From contig JALUVJ010000108.1 of NCBI GenBank assembly GCA_027020665.1, positions 1 through 39,672 of the forward strand: 39,672 bases of DNA, given 5' to 3'. A program made the position numbers and the translations under genes. Under the pieces are notes generated by a model. It worked only from the letters and a program-made list of their open reading frames with translations. It had not been told where the DNA came from and ran no database searches. This DNA comes from Nitrospira sp. Lineage in GTDB: Bacteria > Nitrospirota > Nitrospiria > SBBL01 > JAADHI01. Positions 9,254 through 19,540 of the stretch are shown in pieces; within the stretch, counting starts at the first letter, position 1, and every line of letters begins with the position of its first letter.

Positions 9254-10093
9254 CTAAAAATAAAGCGTATCGGGCCTGCGTTCCGTCTCTTCGCTCCTGA
9301 CAATCGCCATACCCGAAAAACGCAGATCAACTTCCCAGGAAGAGAGACCGCGTTTTTCAAGATCCGCTTCGATATTTAAAAATTGTTGCCACTTTTCCTG
9401 ATGTTTCTCCCGGCCCAAGTGCAGCACGCCGATTTGTTTTTTCCCTTCCGGGGCAATGAAATAGACACGCAGATTTTCGGACTCGCTCAGATCAATGAAG
9501 ACGTTTGCACGATGCTGCATGAATGCGCCCAGCGCTAGCCCTTCGGCATAGTTTTCGGGACTGATGTTAATCAATCGCGGCAGCCCGGCAGGAAAGGGGC
9601 CGCCCGTTTGCAAGGTGAGCCCTTCCTGATCCACGAGATAGGCCACCCCGGAAAGCATGAGCGGTTCATGCAAAGTGTTTTCTTTTTCATATTCGACCGA
9701 AGCCGGTTTGCGTTCGAGTACGACAATTAAAATCCGATTCGGGAAGCGTTTTTTGACCGTCGCTTCTTTAATCCACTGATGCGCAAGCAAACGTTTTTGA
9801 ATTGCTGCGATATCCACCTCAAAAAGATTTTTGCCGATAACGGATTGAAAGCGTTTATTCATCTTTTTTTCTTTTAAATGCTTGAGGCCGATCCACTGAA
9901 TTTCTTTCACTTCAAAAACAGGCAAAGTCCCCACTTGCTCAATGCCGAGCGTCAAAATGAAGAGACCGGCGCCAAAAACAAAAGCCACGACAAAAATGCG
10001 CACCCCGCCTTTCAAAGAGGTCTTGACCTGCGCCTTGGTCCGGCTGCGTTGCGGGTTTGTTTGTTTTCGTCGTTTATTGAGCTTGCTCGCCAT
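9254..10093 (-). CDS. ftsQ: Cell division protein FtsQ (POTRA)
   Basis: Single N-terminal TM, POTRA-like FEVKEIQWIGLKHL...IKEATVKKRFPNRILIVVLERKPAS; position between ddl and ftsA. Confidence 0.9.
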   Translation of the reverse strand: MASKLNKRRKQTNPQRSRTKAQVKTSLKGGVRIFVVAFVFGAGLFILTLGIEQVGTLPVFEVKEIQWIGLKHLKEKKMNKRFQSVIGKNLFEVDIAAIQKRLLAHQWIKEATVKKRFPNRILIVVLERKPASVEYEKENTLHEPLMLSGVAYLVDQEGLTLQTGGPFPAGLPRLINISPENYAEGLALGAFMQHRANVFIDLSESENLRVYFIAPEGKKQIGVLHLGREKHQEKWQQFLNIEADLEKRGLSSWEVDLRFSGMAIVRSEETERRPDTLYF

Positions 10094-10095
10094 GC

Positions 10096-11034
10096 TCAGT
10101 CCCCGTGTTCGATGTCGGCGGTGTTTAAAATTTGTTCAACCAGGGTGTCAAAATCGATTCCGCATTTTCGCGCCATTTCGGGCATCAGACTGGTTTCTGT
10201 CATGCCCGGCAGTGTGTTGATTTCCAAAATATAGGGTTTCATGTCCGAATCAATGAGTAAGTCCACACGGCTGTAGCCGCTGCACCCCAGGGCTTGATGG
10301 GCCTGTAACGCCAAATCGAGCAGGTGTTGGTAGACCTCCGGCGGAAGCGGCGCGGGGAAGAGGTGTTCCGACATGCCGGGGACATATTTTGCATCGTAAT
10401 CGTAAAATGCCCCTTTTGATTTGATTTCAATCGCGCCGAGCGGTTTTTCATCTAAAATGCCCACATGGATTTCCTTGCCGGAAATATAAGATTGCAGCAA
10501 CACCTTGTCGCCAAAACGAAAGGCATGCGCAAGTGCCGCTTTGATTTCGGAAGCGGTCTTGACAATCGATACGCCGACACTGGAGCCTTCGGAAACGGGT
10601 TTCACGACAAAGGGCAATTGGAGGGGTAATGGCATCGTTTCCAAGTGTCTTGTCTCTGTCTGCCTTAAAACAAGAGTTTTCGGGACGGGCAGCTTGCGGG
10701 CTTTTAAAAGACCGTCTGTTGCGATTTTGTCCATCGCGACCGCGCTGGCGGTGAGTTTTGAGCCGGTATAGGGAATGTGCATGATTTCCAGCAGACCTTG
10801 AATCGCCCCGTCTTCCCCGTAGCGGCCGTGCAGGGCAATGAAAGCCACATCGATATGTTCCCGTCTTAAGGTGAGGGCAATGTCGTGATCCACATCGATG
10901 GGGATTTGGTGATAACCGAGCCTGGCCAGTGCCGCGGAAATAGCCGCACCGCTTTTAAGCGAGATTTCGCGTTCGCTGGACAGGCCGCCCATCAAAACTC
11001 CGATGCGTTTTTCAATGAATTTCTTACTTCCCAA
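10096..11034 (-). CDS. ddl: D-alanine--D-alanine ligase
   Basis: VLMGGLSSEREISLKSG, ALHGRYGEDGAIQGLLE, PYILEINTLPGMTETSLMPEMA. Confidence 0.97.
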   Translation of the reverse strand: MGSKKFIEKRIGVLMGGLSSEREISLKSGAAISAALARLGYHQIPIDVDHDIALTLRREHIDVAFIALHGRYGEDGAIQGLLEIMHIPYTGSKLTASAVAMDKIATDGLLKARKLPVPKTLVLRQTETRHLETMPLPLQLPFVVKPVSEGSSVGVSIVKTASEIKAALAHAFRFGDKVLLQSYISGKEIHVGILDEKPLGAIEIKSKGAFYDYDAKYVPGMSEHLFPAPLPPEVYQHLLDLALQAHQALGCSGYSRVDLLIDSDMKPYILEINTLPGMTETSLMPEMARKCGIDFDTLVEQILNTADIEHGD

Positions 11035-11036
11035 TA

Positions 11037-11981
11037 CTAAGGCCTTCCAATGATTTTGACTTCTAATTCCAGCGCGATGCCCTGCTTTTGCCGAACCGTG
11101 TCCTGTATTTTGTTGATGAGTGCAAGGCAGTCCGCCGCCTGTGCTCTACCGAGATTAATGATGAAGTTTGCGTGACGTTCTGAAATTTGTGCATCACCCA
11201 CATGAAACCCCTTCAGTCCGGCGGCCTCAATGAGCGCCCCGGCGTGGTGGCCCGGCGGGTTTTTGAAGACCGAGCCGCAGTTGGGTTTTTGCAAAGGCTG
11301 CGTAATCTGCCGCCGTTTCAGCAGGTGTTTCATGTTGTGTTCGATGATTTCACGCGCGGAGGGATGCAAAACAAATGTTGCGTCAACCACGATGCCTTCG
11401 GGAAGCTGTGTTCGACGATAAGAAAAACCGAGATCCCGTGCGGGAAGGTCGAGGCAGTGGCCGGAAGGTGCGACGAGCGTGATGCTTTCCAGTACCTCTG
11501 CGGTTTCCGCATTGGGTATGCCCGCGTTCATGGCGACCGCGCCACCCACGGAGCCTGGGATGCCGCAGGCGAATTCGAGCCCGCTCAAGCCTTGTTCCAT
11601 CGCAAAAAGGGCCAGTTTGGGGTAAGCGGCGCCGCTTTGTGCAAAGAGGCGATGGTTCCCGATCCGTTCCATGTGCTTGAAATGTTTCAAATGCAAGACC
11701 ACGCCTTCAATGCCGCCGTCTTTCACGATCAAGTTGCTGCCCTGGCCGAGTACGAAACAAGGCAATTGCAGTGCCGAGATGGCAGGCATGGCCAGGGCCA
11801 AATCCGAAACAGAAGCCGGTACAAGCAGCAAATCCGCAGTGCCCCCGACTTTAAGCGAGGTGAAAGGCGCAATCGGCGCATCCCAGTGCAGCGCACCGCT
11901 AAAACCCTGCAAGGCCGTACGGAGGTCTTCTTTCCATGCGACTGTGTTGTACTGTTCCACATTCATTGTCATGATCCCCAT
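11037..11981 (-). CDS. murB: UDP-N-acetylenolpyruvoylglucosamine reductase
   Basis: APFTSLKVGGTADLL, GLSGLEFACGIPGSVGGAVAMNAG, CGSVFKNPPGHHAGALIEAAGLKG. Confidence 0.96.
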   Translation of the reverse strand: MGIMTMNVEQYNTVAWKEDLRTALQGFSGALHWDAPIAPFTSLKVGGTADLLLVPASVSDLALAMPAISALQLPCFVLGQGSNLIVKDGGIEGVVLHLKHFKHMERIGNHRLFAQSGAAYPKLALFAMEQGLSGLEFACGIPGSVGGAVAMNAGIPNAETAEVLESITLVAPSGHCLDLPARDLGFSYRRTQLPEGIVVDATFVLHPSAREIIEHNMKHLLKRRQITQPLQKPNCGSVFKNPPGHHAGALIEAAGLKGFHVGDAQISERHANFIINLGRAQAADCLALINKIQDTVRQKQGIALELEVKIIGRP

Positions 11982-11999
11982 TCCGATTGCATTCTTTAT

Positions 12000-13373
12000 T
12001 TAGTCGGGTATTGCTTCGGATAAAAAGGTCTTTCCTATTTTCCAAACATCCCCTGCGCCGAGGGTCAGCACCATCATGCCGGGCCTTGTGATTTTTTTGA
12101 GCTGTTCCACAATGTCTTCAAAATCTTTCAGAAAGTAGGTTTTTCCATCACGGCGTTCGCAGACCTTTTTGAAAAAAGCCGCTCCCGTGATGCCGGGAAT
12201 GGGTGCTTCTCCTGCGGCATAAATATCGGTCAAAATCAAATGTTCAACGCCTTCAAAGGCTGTGGCCAAGGTGTCGAGGCAGTCGCGTGTGCGTGTATAA
12301 CGATGCGGCTGGAAAACCACAATCAGCGGCATGTCCCAGCCTGTTCGGGCGGCGTCAATGGCGGCCTTAATTTCGGTCGGATGATGCCCGTAGTCATCCA
12401 CAAAGATTACCCCTTCCCGTTCCCCCTGCAATTGAAAACGTCGCTGAACGCCGGAATAGGCCGCGATGCCTGCGCAAATCGCCGTGGCCGTCAGGTCAAG
12501 TTCGATGCCGACGGCGATGGCGGCCAGTGCGTTTAAAACGTTGTGCCGTCCGGGGGCGGGCAGTTCAAAATGTCCCAGCGCTTCCCCCTGATAGCTGACG
12601 TCAAAGCTGCTTTTCCAGGGATGATATTCAATGGCTTCTGCGCGTAGTTCGGCGTTTTCAGAGGTGCCGTAACTTAAGTAGCGTTTTTCAATTTGAGGGG
12701 TCATTTCCTGAAGGATGGGGTCGTCCGCGCAAAAAATGACCAAACCGTAAAAAGGAACTTTGTTCATGAAATCCAAGAAGGTTGCGCGCAGTTTTTCAAA
12801 GGTCTTGTAATAATCAAGATGCTCCTTATCCAAATTCGTAACAATGGCGATATTCGGAGAGAGTTTCAAAAACGAACCGTCGCTTTCGTCGGCCTCGGCG
12901 ACTAAAAATTCACCTTCCCCTTTTTTTGCGTGACCGTCGAAACTATTTACTTTCCCGCCGATGACGGCCGTGGGGTCAAGATGGCCTTCGGAAAGCAGCA
13001 TGGCGATCATGGTGGTCGTGGTGGTTTTGCCGTGCGCACCTGCGACGGCGATGCCGTATTTTAAGCGCATGAGTTCCGCGAGCATTTCGGCCCGGGGGAT
13101 GACCGGAATCTTTTTTTCTTTGGCGGAGACAATTTCGACATTGTTTTCCCGGATTGCGGAGGAATAGACGAGTACCTCCGCCCCTTTGATAAAACGCGCG
13201 TCGTGTCCGCGATAGATTTTTCCGCCCATTGCCTCCAGCAAAGCAGTCCGTTCGGAGGTCGCGTTATCGGAGCCGCTGACGTAAAATTTCATATTCAAGA
13301 GGATTTCCGCGATGCCGCTCATGCCCGAACCGCCGATGCCTGTGAAATGAATATGCCGGACTTTTCTGAACAT
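12000..13373 (-). CDS. murC: UDP-N-acetylmuramate--L-alanine ligase
   Basis: HFTGIGGSGMSGIAEIL, GAHGKTTTTTMIA, DDYGHHPTEI; ATG at 13373 (ORF extends to 13415). Confidence 0.97.
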   Translation of the reverse strand: MFRKVRHIHFTGIGGSGMSGIAEILLNMKFYVSGSDNATSERTALLEAMGGKIYRGHDARFIKGAEVLVYSSAIRENNVEIVSAKEKKIPVIPRAEMLAELMRLKYGIAVAGAHGKTTTTTMIAMLLSEGHLDPTAVIGGKVNSFDGHAKKGEGEFLVAEADESDGSFLKLSPNIAIVTNLDKEHLDYYKTFEKLRATFLDFMNKVPFYGLVIFCADDPILQEMTPQIEKRYLSYGTSENAELRAEAIEYHPWKSSFDVSYQGEALGHFELPAPGRHNVLNALAAIAVGIELDLTATAICAGIAAYSGVQRRFQLQGEREGVIFVDDYGHHPTEIKAAIDAARTGWDMPLIVVFQPHRYTRTRDCLDTLATAFEGVEHLILTDIYAAGEAPIPGITGAAFFKKVCERRDGKTYFLKDFEDIVEQLKKITRPGMMVLTLGAGDVWKIGKTFLSEAIPD

Positions 13374-13381
13374 GGACGCTT

Positions 13382-14464
13382 CTAAACCTTTCCTGTCTCC
13401 ACGAGGGCGATGCACTGTTTTACAATATCTTCGGCGGCATTGGGATTGCCGTGCCGTAAGGCCGCATCGCCCATTTTTTTGAGCCGGGCGGAATCGAAAA
13501 TTAAAGACAGTATTGTTTTTGCAAGTCCTTCTCCGCTCAAGTCCTGATCAAAAATCATCTCGGCGGCGCCGATTTCGACAAAGGCCTTCGCATTTTCAAT
13601 TTGATGTCCTGCCGCGTAAGGGAAGGGAATCATCAGAGCCGCTTTTCCGATTGCCGCGATTTCCGAGAGCGTGCCGGCCCCGGCCCGGCTGATGATGAGA
13701 TCGGCCCTGCGGTAAGTCGTCGCCATGTCGTCGATAAAGGCTGAAACTTCTGCTTCAAGACCTGCTTGTTGATAGGCTGTCCGCACGCTCTCGCAGTCCG
13801 ACTTGCCTGTTTGATGAATAATTAGAAGGGCTTGTGCGGTTTTTTTCAAAAAAGGCAGGGCTTCAATCATGGCCTTGTTTACGGAATGTGCGCCTTGGCT
13901 TCCGCCCAAAATCAAAAGTGTCTGCGCCGCCTTGTTTTTTCGAAGCGGTGCGGCGTGCAGGATTTCGGGTCGCACCGGAATACCGAGCCGCTTGATTTTA
14001 TGGCCCGGCAGGTGTTGCTTGGAGGCTTCGAATGTTGTCACGACCAAGTGCGAAAGCGGTGCGGTGATTTTATTGACCAGTCCGGGCATGACATTGGGTT
14101 CCAGAATCACCCGTTTTATGCGAAGCAGGGTCGCCGCCAGCAGTACAGGCACGGCCACGTATCCGCCGACGCCGATGACCAGTTGCGGTTTGAATTTTTT
14201 CAAGATGCCCAGCGATTGGCGCAGGCCTTGCGGAATTGAAAGCAGGGATTTGAGTTTGCCAAAGAGCCCTTTGCCGACAAAGCCGGTTGCAGTGACCGTT
14301 TCAAGATTGAATCCTTTTTTAGGGATGGGACTTGTGCCGATGCCTTGTGAGGTGCCGATAAACAAAACTTGCGTTTCCGCCTGAAATTTTAAAAAGGTTT
14401 CAGCCAGGGCGATGCCGGGATAGAGATGGCCTCCGGTTCCGCCGCCCGCAATGACGATTTTCAT
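13382..14464 (-). CDS. murG: UDP-GlcNAc:MurNAc-pentapeptide-PP-undecaprenol GlcNAc transferase
   Basis: MKIVIAGGGTGGHLYPGIALAE, LGGSQGAHSVNKA, ISRAGAGTLSEIAAIGKAALMIPFPYAAGHQ; ATGA overlap with ftsW. Confidence 0.96.
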   Translation of the reverse strand: MKIVIAGGGTGGHLYPGIALAETFLKFQAETQVLFIGTSQGIGTSPIPKKGFNLETVTATGFVGKGLFGKLKSLLSIPQGLRQSLGILKKFKPQLVIGVGGYVAVPVLLAATLLRIKRVILEPNVMPGLVNKITAPLSHLVVTTFEASKQHLPGHKIKRLGIPVRPEILHAAPLRKNKAAQTLLILGGSQGAHSVNKAMIEALPFLKKTAQALLIIHQTGKSDCESVRTAYQQAGLEAEVSAFIDDMATTYRRADLIISRAGAGTLSEIAAIGKAALMIPFPYAAGHQIENAKAFVEIGAAEMIFDQDLSGEGLAKTILSLIFDSARLKKMGDAALRHGNPNAAEDIVKQCIALVETGKV

Positions 14465-15648
14465 GATGCCGCCCATCCTGATTTTTTTTTGCGTGTCCGC
14501 GAAATATTGTAGAGCAGGCCGATGGCGATGCTATTGCTCAAAAGCGACGATCCGCCGTAGCTCATAAAAGGCAGCGGCAGCCCTTTGGTCGGCAGCAGTC
14601 CCGTGGCGACGCCCATGTTGAGCAGGGCGGGCAGGACGACAATCAAGGTGAACCCAATTGCCAAAATCCGCCGATATGGGTTCTCGGCTTTCAGGGCGAT
14701 GTTTGCGCCGCGCCACAAAATGCCCGAAAAAAGCAAGACAATCAGGGTGGTGCCGATCAATCCGAAGGCCTCTCCAAAAACGGAAAAAATAAAATCCGTG
14801 TGAGGCTCAGGCAGAAAAAAGAGCACTTGTTTGACTCCGGCAAGTCCGGTGCCGGTGAGGCCGCCGCTGCCCAAGGCCACCTGAGATTGAATCACTTGAT
14901 AGCCCCCTTCGGAGGCCGCCGCCCAGGGGTTTAAAAAGGTTGTGATGCGTTCCAGTCGGTAGGGGGAAGAGATGACACGGTAGATAAAAAACGGCAGTGT
15001 GACTGCGGCCACGGCAAAAAGTTGTTTGAGCGGCACGCCGCCCAAAAAAAGCAGTAATAAGGTAATGGAGAGAATGACGACGGTCGTGCCGAAATCCGGC
15101 TCCAGCAGAATGAGCATGGACATCAAGCCGATGAGAATCAGCGGCGGCATGGCGCCTTCAATGAAATGGCCCAGTTTTGCGCCTTTCTTATCAATGTAGT
15201 GAGCGAGATAAATCACGGTAAAAAGTTTGGCCAACTCCGAAGGCTGAAAGGCGATGCCTGCGATATTTAACCAGCGACGGGCGCCGTTGATTTGTGCACC
15301 GAAAATGAGAACGGCAAAGAGCAGTGCAAATACCAGCACTGCCGCGGGAATGATGCCTTTTCGAAGGCGGCCGATATTGATGCGTGATGCCAAAAAAAAC
15401 GCGAAGGCGCTGATGAACAGCCACTGTAATTGTCGTTTGATAAAATAAAAAGAGTCCTGATAGGTTTTTTCCCCAATGAGGCTGCTTGCGCTGTAAACTG
15501 TGACGAGCCCGATGAGCGTGATGCCGGAAACGATGGCGAGCAGGACCCAATCTCCTGCCGGCAGAAGGCGTGTATTGTTTTTTGCTGTGGTTTTCGGACC
15601 AAAAACCAGTGACATTTGCGCCGTGTTTTGTGTCCGGGATCGGCTCAT
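14461..15648 (-). CDS. ftsW: Peptidoglycan polymerase FtsW (SEDS)
   Basis: Multi-TM SEDS protein; LLEPDFGTTVVI, LPEPHTDFIFSVFGEAFGLIG, LPFMSYGGSSLL; ATGA overlap with murD; ORF extends to 15666. Confidence 0.96.
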   Translation of the reverse strand: MSRSRTQNTAQMSLVFGPKTTAKNNTRLLPAGDWVLLAIVSGITLIGLVTVYSASSLIGEKTYQDSFYFIKRQLQWLFISAFAFFLASRINIGRLRKGIIPAAVLVFALLFAVLIFGAQINGARRWLNIAGIAFQPSELAKLFTVIYLAHYIDKKGAKLGHFIEGAMPPLILIGLMSMLILLEPDFGTTVVILSITLLLLFLGGVPLKQLFAVAAVTLPFFIYRVISSPYRLERITTFLNPWAAASEGGYQVIQSQVALGSGGLTGTGLAGVKQVLFFLPEPHTDFIFSVFGEAFGLIGTTLIVLLFSGILWRGANIALKAENPYRRILAIGFTLIVVLPALLNMGVATGLLPTKGLPLPFMSYGGSSLLSNSIAIGLLYNISRTRKKKSGWAAS

Positions 15649-16994
15649 GGCAATGCCTCCACACATTTTTTAAAAGCGTCGCCGCGCGCCTGATAATTCT
15701 GAAACATGTCAAAACTGGCGCAGCCGGGGGAGAGCAAGACGGTTTCGCCGGATCTTGCGATTGCCGCAGCATGGGAAACGGCAAGTTCCATTGCTTTCAT
15801 GCCGTCATTGGAATCGATGTGTTTCAGGGCGGGGTGATCCGAAAAAGCGGAAGCCATCTTGTGTCGGGCTTCCCCGATTAAAATGAGGACTCTGACTTTT
15901 TTATGGATGATTTGACGCAGGGTATCGAAATCGGCTGCCTTATCCCGTCCGCCTGCGATCAAAATGACCGGCTTCGGCATATTTGCAAGCGATTGCATGA
16001 GTGCGCCGACATTGGTGCCTTTGGAATCATTCACATAATGCACGCCTGCATGGCTGCGGATGAATGCCATGCGATGCGGCAGGCCTTTAAAAGCCTGTAA
16101 AGTTTGTGAAATGCCTTCACTTGAACAGCCGCAGAGTTGGGTGATTGCACAGGCGGCCAGGGCATTTTCGATATGATGAGCCGCCGCGCCCTTTAGCGTT
16201 TCCAAACGACAGATTTCTTCCGCTTCTCCCCAGACCGTACTCTTGATGATGCCTTCCTGAAGGTAGACGCCGCGATCCAATACGTGACTTTTGCTGAAAT
16301 AAACCGTATCGGCGGCATAGTCGGGTGGGACGGTGAGCGGATCATCGTGATTTAAAACGGCGTGATCTGCCGGGCCTTGGTTTTCAAAAATCCGCTGTTT
16401 TGTTTCTTGGTAGGTTTTAAAATCCGGATAGCGATTGAGGTGATCGGGCGTCAGATTTAAAAGTGCGGCGATGCGCGGCCGAAAATGCTGAATGCTTTCC
16501 AATTGAAAAGAGCTAAGTTCGGCGACAACAAAGTCCCATTGTGAAGCCGGGGCTTCGGAGAGCGGCAGGCCGAGGTTGCCGCCCACAAACACATTTAAAC
16601 CCCAATGTTGCAGAATTTGCCCGACCAGTGTGGTGGTTGTACTTTTGCCGTTGGTGCCGGTGATGGCGATGATGGGTGCGGTGATGCGGGAGGCCGCAAG
16701 TTCAATCTCGCCGATGATCGGGATGCCCGCTTTCTTGAGTGCTTCCGTCGGAAGTTTTGAGCGGGGCACGCCCGGACTGAGCACGATAAAATCCGTATCC
16801 GTGAGATGATGTTCACTCCAGCCCTTCAGTTTAAGCCGAATGTTGCCGGGAAGTGGCAGCGGCGGTTTTTGGGCGTTTTCATCCACAATCAGGACGTCTG
16901 CGCCTTCTCTTGCCAACAGCGTCGCAGCAGAGAGACCGCTAAGCCCCATGCCGATTACCGTGACCTTTTTCCCTTTTGCATTCTGCGTCATCAT
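15645..16994 (-). CDS. murD: UDP-N-acetylmuramoylalanine--D-glutamate ligase
   Basis: VTVIGMGLSGLSAATLL, ITGTNGKSTTTTLVGQIL, GLPHRMAFI, VNDSKGTNVGALMQSL. Confidence 0.96.
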   Translation of the reverse strand: MMTQNAKGKKVTVIGMGLSGLSAATLLAREGADVLIVDENAQKPPLPLPGNIRLKLKGWSEHHLTDTDFIVLSPGVPRSKLPTEALKKAGIPIIGEIELAASRITAPIIAITGTNGKSTTTTLVGQILQHWGLNVFVGGNLGLPLSEAPASQWDFVVAELSSFQLESIQHFRPRIAALLNLTPDHLNRYPDFKTYQETKQRIFENQGPADHAVLNHDDPLTVPPDYAADTVYFSKSHVLDRGVYLQEGIIKSTVWGEAEEICRLETLKGAAAHHIENALAACAITQLCGCSSEGISQTLQAFKGLPHRMAFIRSHAGVHYVNDSKGTNVGALMQSLANMPKPVILIAGGRDKAADFDTLRQIIHKKVRVLILIGEARHKMASAFSDHPALKHIDSNDGMKAMELAVSHAAAIARSGETVLLSPGCASFDMFQNYQARGDAFKKCVEALP

Positions 16995-16997
16995 GAT

Positions 16998-18074
16998 CTA
17001 TCGCAATTTCAGCGTACTTAAGCTAATGAGGCCCAAAATGATGGCGATGATCCAAAAACGCACTACGATTTTAGGTTCCTTCCAGCCTTTTAATTCATAA
17101 TGATGATGAATGGGCGCCATGAGGAAAATCCGTTTTCCGCGTGATTTAAAAGAGATGACTTGAAAAATGACGGAAAGGGCTTCCATCACAAAAATCCCGC
17201 CGACCAAAGCCAAGAGCAGTTCATGTTTTGAAATTACGGCAACGGTGCCGAGCGCGCCGCCCAGCGGCAGTGAGCCGATATCCCCCATAAAAATACTTGC
17301 CGGGTAGGCGTTAAACCATAAAAACCCCAGTGAAGCGCCAACGATGGCTCCGCAAAAAATGGCCAATTCCCCGACCCCTTTAATATATGGAATCAGTAAG
17401 TATTCTGAAAAATCGATGTGGCCGCTGACGTAGGATACGATCAAATAAGCGACTGCGGTGACCATGATGGGGCCGACTGCCAGTCCGTCGAGTCCGTCAG
17501 TGAAATTGACGGCATTCGAGGCGCCGACGATGACCAAGACCGCAAAGGGAATATAGAAGATGCCGAGGTCCGGAGTCAGGTTTTTAAAAAAAGGCACGGA
17601 AAGGATTGTCGAATAGGCGGGTGAGGTGTAAAGCCCCAGCGCCGTGATGAGGGCGACGCCGATTTGCAGGCTGAATTTGTAGCGCGGCAACAAACCCTTG
17701 GGGTCTTTTTTGATGCACTTCAAGTAGTCGTCCAAGTAGCCGATGAGCCCGAAACCTGCGGTTGAAAAAAGGGTGAGCAGGATATATCGGTTGGTCATAT
17801 CGGCCCAGAGCAGGGTGGAGGAAATGATGGCAATGAGGATCATGAGTCCGCCCATCGTGGGGGTGCCCGATTTGATAAGATGCGATTTGGGGCCGTCTTC
17901 CCGAATCGTTTGGCCCATTTGCCGTGTTTTGAGCCATTTTGTGATCCAGGGGCCGATGATAAAAGAGATGACCAGTGCCGTGACAATGGCGTAGATTGTT
18001 CTAAAGGTGATGTAGCGGAAGACATTTAAAAATGAGAAGGTCGTATGCAGGGGATAGAGGAGATTGTAAAACAT
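16998..18074 (-). CDS. mraY: Phospho-N-acetylmuramoyl-pentapeptide transferase
   Basis: [51 protein letters not shown]. Confidence 0.98.
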   Translation of the reverse strand: MFYNLLYPLHTTFSFLNVFRYITFRTIYAIVTALVISFIIGPWITKWLKTRQMGQTIREDGPKSHLIKSGTPTMGGLMILIAIISSTLLWADMTNRYILLTLFSTAGFGLIGYLDDYLKCIKKDPKGLLPRYKFSLQIGVALITALGLYTSPAYSTILSVPFFKNLTPDLGIFYIPFAVLVIVGASNAVNFTDGLDGLAVGPIMVTAVAYLIVSYVSGHIDFSEYLLIPYIKGVGELAIFCGAIVGASLGFLWFNAYPASIFMGDIGSLPLGGALGTVAVISKHELLLALVGGIFVMEALSVIFQVISFKSRGKRIFLMAPIHHHYELKGWKEPKIVVRFWIIAIILGLISLSTLKLR

Positions 18075-19537
18075 TAGTTTTGATCTCCCATGCCCGTTTC
18101 ATCCAGACCGAAAAAAGGCAAAAGACGTTCTAATTTCATACCGCGGGATCCTTTGATCAGCAGGGTGTCGCCTGCCTTGATCTGTTTATTGAGTACGGTC
18201 TTCAAACCCTTGAAATCCTGATGGACTGAAACGGCTTTTTCGGGCAATCCCCCTGCGCGCGCGCCGGAAGCGAGGGTTTCTGCGTATTGTCCGAGGGCGA
18301 TGAGTCCGTCGATTCCGTGGGCGGCTACGGATTGGCCGATGCGGTGATGGGCTGTTTCCGAATAATCGCCTAATTCAAACATATCGCCCAAAATCGCGAT
18401 GCGTTTGCCGGTTTCTTGAGCCTGTTTGGCGAGCAGGTCGAGCGCGGCCTCAACCGAGGCGGGATTCGCATTGTAGGCATCGAAGATGAGGGTGATGCCT
18501 CCGGTTTTTAAGATCTGCGTGCGCTGAGACAAGGGTTGAAAATCGGAAAGCCCTTCGGCGATCTGTTTTATCGGCATGTCGAGTGCGGCTGAAATGCTCG
18601 CCGCAGCCAGCGCGTTTGAAACATGGTGGTGGCCGGGGGCGGGCAGCGTGACTGAAAGGGATTCTCCTGAACGGTTTTGGTGCAATGTAAAGGCGGTCGT
18701 TTTGCTTTCGCAGACAATGTGATCCGCGCTGAGGTCATACGCGCCCACGTTTGAAGCCAGGCCGTAAGTCCATTGTGTTGCCACTTGATCTGTCCAGGAT
18801 TTTAAGAAAACATCATCCATGTTGATGATGGCCGTGCCGGTATTTTGAAGTTTTTCAAAAAGCACCGTCTTTTCTTGGGCGACGCCTTCAAGGTTGCCGA
18901 GCCCTTCTAAATGAGCGGGGCCGATATTGGTAATGAGGCCCATCGTGGGGCGGGCGATGTCGCAGAGTCGGGCCATTTCGCCTTTTTGATTGATGCCCAT
19001 CTCGATGACGGCACTGTGGTGTTCTTCTGTCAGGCGGAGCAGGGTGAGCGGCAATCCGATGTGGTTGTTGAAGTTGCCTTCCGTTTTTAAAACAGGGCCG
19101 CGTCGTTTTAAGATGCCGGCGGTCATTTCTTTGACGGTGGTTTTGCCGTTGCTGCCTGTGATGGCGATGAGCGGCAGTGTGAAACGTTGACGATGCCAAC
19201 CTGCGAGCGACTGAAGGGCTTGCAGGGGATCATCCACAAGAATAAAAAAACGGCCCGGTTTATGAGAAAGCCATTCGTTTTTTTGTTGTGCAAAGGCTGC
19301 GCGGGAGACGACTGCGCCACTGCAGCCTTTTTGCAGGGCCGTTGCGACAAAATGATGTCCGTCAAAATGCGGGCCGGAGAGGGCAAAAAAGAGGTTGTTT
19401 TTTTTGATCGTCCGCGTATCAATTGAAATACCTTCGCAAGCCGCATTTTCGGGCGCAGTACCTTCAAGGCCGCCCGGGCAGCCTTCCAGTAAATCATCAA
19501 TTGTCCATAGTGCTTTTATCATTGACGCTGCGCCCAT
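18074..19537 (-). CDS. murF: UDP-N-acetylmuramoyl-tripeptide--D-Ala-D-Ala ligase
   Basis: [59 protein letters not shown]; alternate ATG at 19522. Confidence 0.96.
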   Translation of the reverse strand: MGAASMIKALWTIDDLLEGCPGGLEGTAPENAACEGISIDTRTIKKNNLFFALSGPHFDGHHFVATALQKGCSGAVVSRAAFAQQKNEWLSHKPGRFFILVDDPLQALQSLAGWHRQRFTLPLIAITGSNGKTTVKEMTAGILKRRGPVLKTEGNFNNHIGLPLTLLRLTEEHHSAVIEMGINQKGEMARLCDIARPTMGLITNIGPAHLEGLGNLEGVAQEKTVLFEKLQNTGTAIINMDDVFLKSWTDQVATQWTYGLASNVGAYDLSADHIVCESKTTAFTLHQNRSGESLSVTLPAPGHHHVSNALAAASISAALDMPIKQIAEGLSDFQPLSQRTQILKTGGITLIFDAYNANPASVEAALDLLAKQAQETGKRIAILGDMFELGDYSETAHHRIGQSVAAHGIDGLIALGQYAETLASGARAGGLPEKAVSVHQDFKGLKTVLNKQIKAGDTLLIKGSRGMKLERLLPFFGLDETGMGDQN

Positions 19538-19540
19538 GCG

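Noticed and set aside
11187-12023. 278-aa + strand ORF antisense to murB
   Set aside because: Spurious antisense frame; no domain signature and entirely overlaps murB.
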